NCBI GenBank assembly: GCA_964250265.1
Contig: CAXUFG010000131.1
Span: forward strand, 1 to 14,663
DNA: 14,663 nt
Direction: 5' to 3'
DNA from: GCA-003244245 sp964250265
Lineage (GTDB): Bacteria; Actinomycetota; Actinomycetes; Mycobacteriales; Pseudonocardiaceae
A program made the translations under genes and the position numbers. Below, piece after piece: positions 13,998 through 14,663 of the stretch; the first letter of the stretch is position 1, and each line of letters opens with the position of its first letter. A model generated the notes under the pieces. The model did not search any database. It was given only the letters and a program-made list of their open reading frames with translations, and was not told where the DNA came from.

Positions 13998-14031
13998 CAA
14001 ACCGGGCATGCGGTTCTCCCGCACCCGGCTT
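13998..14031 (-). ncRNA. Group II intron domain V
   Basis: On the minus strand the sequence AAGCCGGGTGCGGGAGAACC followed by GCATGCCCGGTTTG folds into the domain V shape: outer stem GCCGGG/CCCGGTT, an internal GC-bulge region, and an upper stem closed by a GAGAA loop. It agrees with the bacterial consensus of the type GAGCCG-GTGCGG-GAAA-CCGCA-G-CCGGTT, although the catalytic triad cannot be fixed by eye. The maturase stop TAA overlaps the first bases of the domain. Confidence 0.8.
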
Positions 14032-14663
14032 ACCGACGTCGTTCACCGCCGGCATTCGGTTTCACCCGCCAGGGCTTGTTCGCCCTGGGTGCGATCACGG
14101 TTCCGTTCAGGCTGACCAGCCCGCACCGGTCCGGCGAGAGGTAGGCGACCACGGACAGGCCGAAGCGTCGTCCGCGTTTATGCCGCTTCCCGACGAACAA
14201 CGCCAGACGGTGCAGCGCGTAATCACTGATCTTGTCAAAGCGGACGGCGGAGTGACCGTACCGAAAGTAGGCACTCCAGCCGCGCAAGAACCTGTTCAGG
14301 TCCTCGACTACCGTCTCGACCCGCAGCAACAGCCGGGATCGGACCGTGAGCTCACGGAGTCGATCCCGGGCGTGCCGCATTGCCTTGTCGCTGGGCCAGC
14401 GGGCGAGGAAGGTGACACCCTTGCGGCCCCGGATCCCTCGCGATCGCACCAGCCGGTGATGAAAGCCCAGGAAGTCAAAGCCGGGGCCATCCACCTCCAG
14501 CCGCACGATCCGGGTCTTGGCCTCCTTCGGTTCCAAACCGAGATCGGCCAGCAGTTGGCGCAACCGCCCCAGGGCGGCTTCTGCCTGCTGCCGGGACTTG
14601 CACATCACCACCGCGTCATCGCAGTACCGAACCAGAACCCCGTGCTCCCGCCCATCCCACACC
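14030..14663 (-). CDS. Group II intron reverse transcriptase/maturase, C-terminal part
   Basis: The last 211 codons of an LtrA-like multifunctional protein, running off the window edge. It begins just before the RT active site YCDD (D15, D16 of the visible part; YADD in most relatives), with the following -VVMCKSRQQAEAALGRL and LGLEPKEAKTRIV of RT motif 6, GFDFLGF (61-67) of motif 7, then the thumb/X maturase domain with DLNRFLRGWSAYFRYG at 121-136. After this comes a short basic end (RANKPWRVKPNAGGERRR) and no HNH endonuclease. Role: binds and splices the intron RNA and copies it into DNA at the target. The stop TAA abuts domain V. The YCDD variant occurs in this protein class, so the enzyme need not be inactive. 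Confidence 0.92.
   Translation of the reverse strand, partial: VWDGREHGVLVRYCDDAVVMCKSRQQAEAALGRLRQLLADLGLEPKEAKTRIVRLEVDGPGFDFLGFHHRLVRSRGIRGRKGVTFLARWPSDKAMRHARDRLRELTVRSRLLLRVETVVEDLNRFLRGWSAYFRYGHSAVRFDKISDYALHRLALFVGKRHKRGRRFGLSVVAYLSPDRCGLVSLNGTVIAPRANKPWRVKPNAGGERRR

Larger units (their letters stand above)
13900..14663 (-). mobile_element. Group II intron, 3' portion (maturase C-terminus, domains V and probably VI)
   Basis: The minus strand carries the end of an intron-encoded protein (14030 onward), then a domain V hairpin overlapping its stop codon, then a candidate domain VI. The latter is a stem CGTAG/CTACG with an inner GCGG-GAAA-CCGC tetraloop, about 13909-13954, read toward lower coordinates. 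The maturase lacks an endonuclease domain, which fits introns that rely on single-stranded or replication-fork targets. The 5' part and start lie beyond the window. The exact 3' splice point cannot be fixed from this sequence; the left boundary given is approximate. Introns of this type are multicopy, which may explain the contig ending here. Confidence 0.8.

Noticed and set aside
13886..14663. Long plus-strand open frame from an ATG at 13886
   Set aside because: It is antisense to intron domains V/VI and the maturase and shows no family motif; a GC-rich shadow frame.

Overview
The DNA is GC-rich, uses many GTG starts, and has actinobacterial gene content. The order cobC, ptpA, SURF1 gene, cobD is the order I recall from the Mycobacterium tuberculosis Rv2231c-Rv2236c neighbourhood. 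The fructosamine kinase, MatB and DrrAB-type genes fit a soil or marine actinomycete, most likely Pseudonocardiales; the genus is inference. The first 53 bases are pure C and break cobC, and the last bases lie inside a group II intron, so this looks like a contig bounded by an artefact on the left and a repeat on the right.

Layout. Positions 54-6131 are ordinary chromosome: partial cobC (-), a PtpA-like phosphatase, a fructosamine-kinase-like protein and a SURF1 protein chained by GTGA overlaps (+), cobD and matB (- strand, probably one unit), and an MFS transporter (+) divergent from matB that has lost its last two membrane segments. Positions 6128-8745 are a drug-efflux cassette: tetR (-) divergent from a DrrA-type ATPase and a DrrB-type permease, with two tandem 17-bp palindromes between them as likely operators. 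Positions 8827-10330 hold a DUF985-type cupin and an anti-sigma-type HATPase protein with an N-terminal MEDS-like domain.

From about 10.7 kb to the end the window is a patchwork of decayed and mobile DNA: a broken STAS anti-anti-sigma gene facing the HATPase gene, a strong hairpin, a 74-aa disordered protein, an XRE regulator gene read in three frames, the 3' half of a tRNA-Val(UAC) that looks like the att site of an integrated element, a small zinc-ribbon protein whose 3' end runs into a reversed phage terminase-like remnant, a 55-aa orphan ORF, an Imm5-like immunity protein without a visible toxin, and the 3' part of a group II intron with its maturase C-terminus and domain V.

The most useful hypothesis is that the tRNA-Val remnant marks a chromosome/element boundary near 11.81-11.85 kb, with element DNA to its right. 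I see no complete new multi-gene system. The points worth following are the att-like tRNA half, the double operator, the broken partner-switch pair, the reading of SURF1 antisense as a CobD tail, and the orphan immunity gene.
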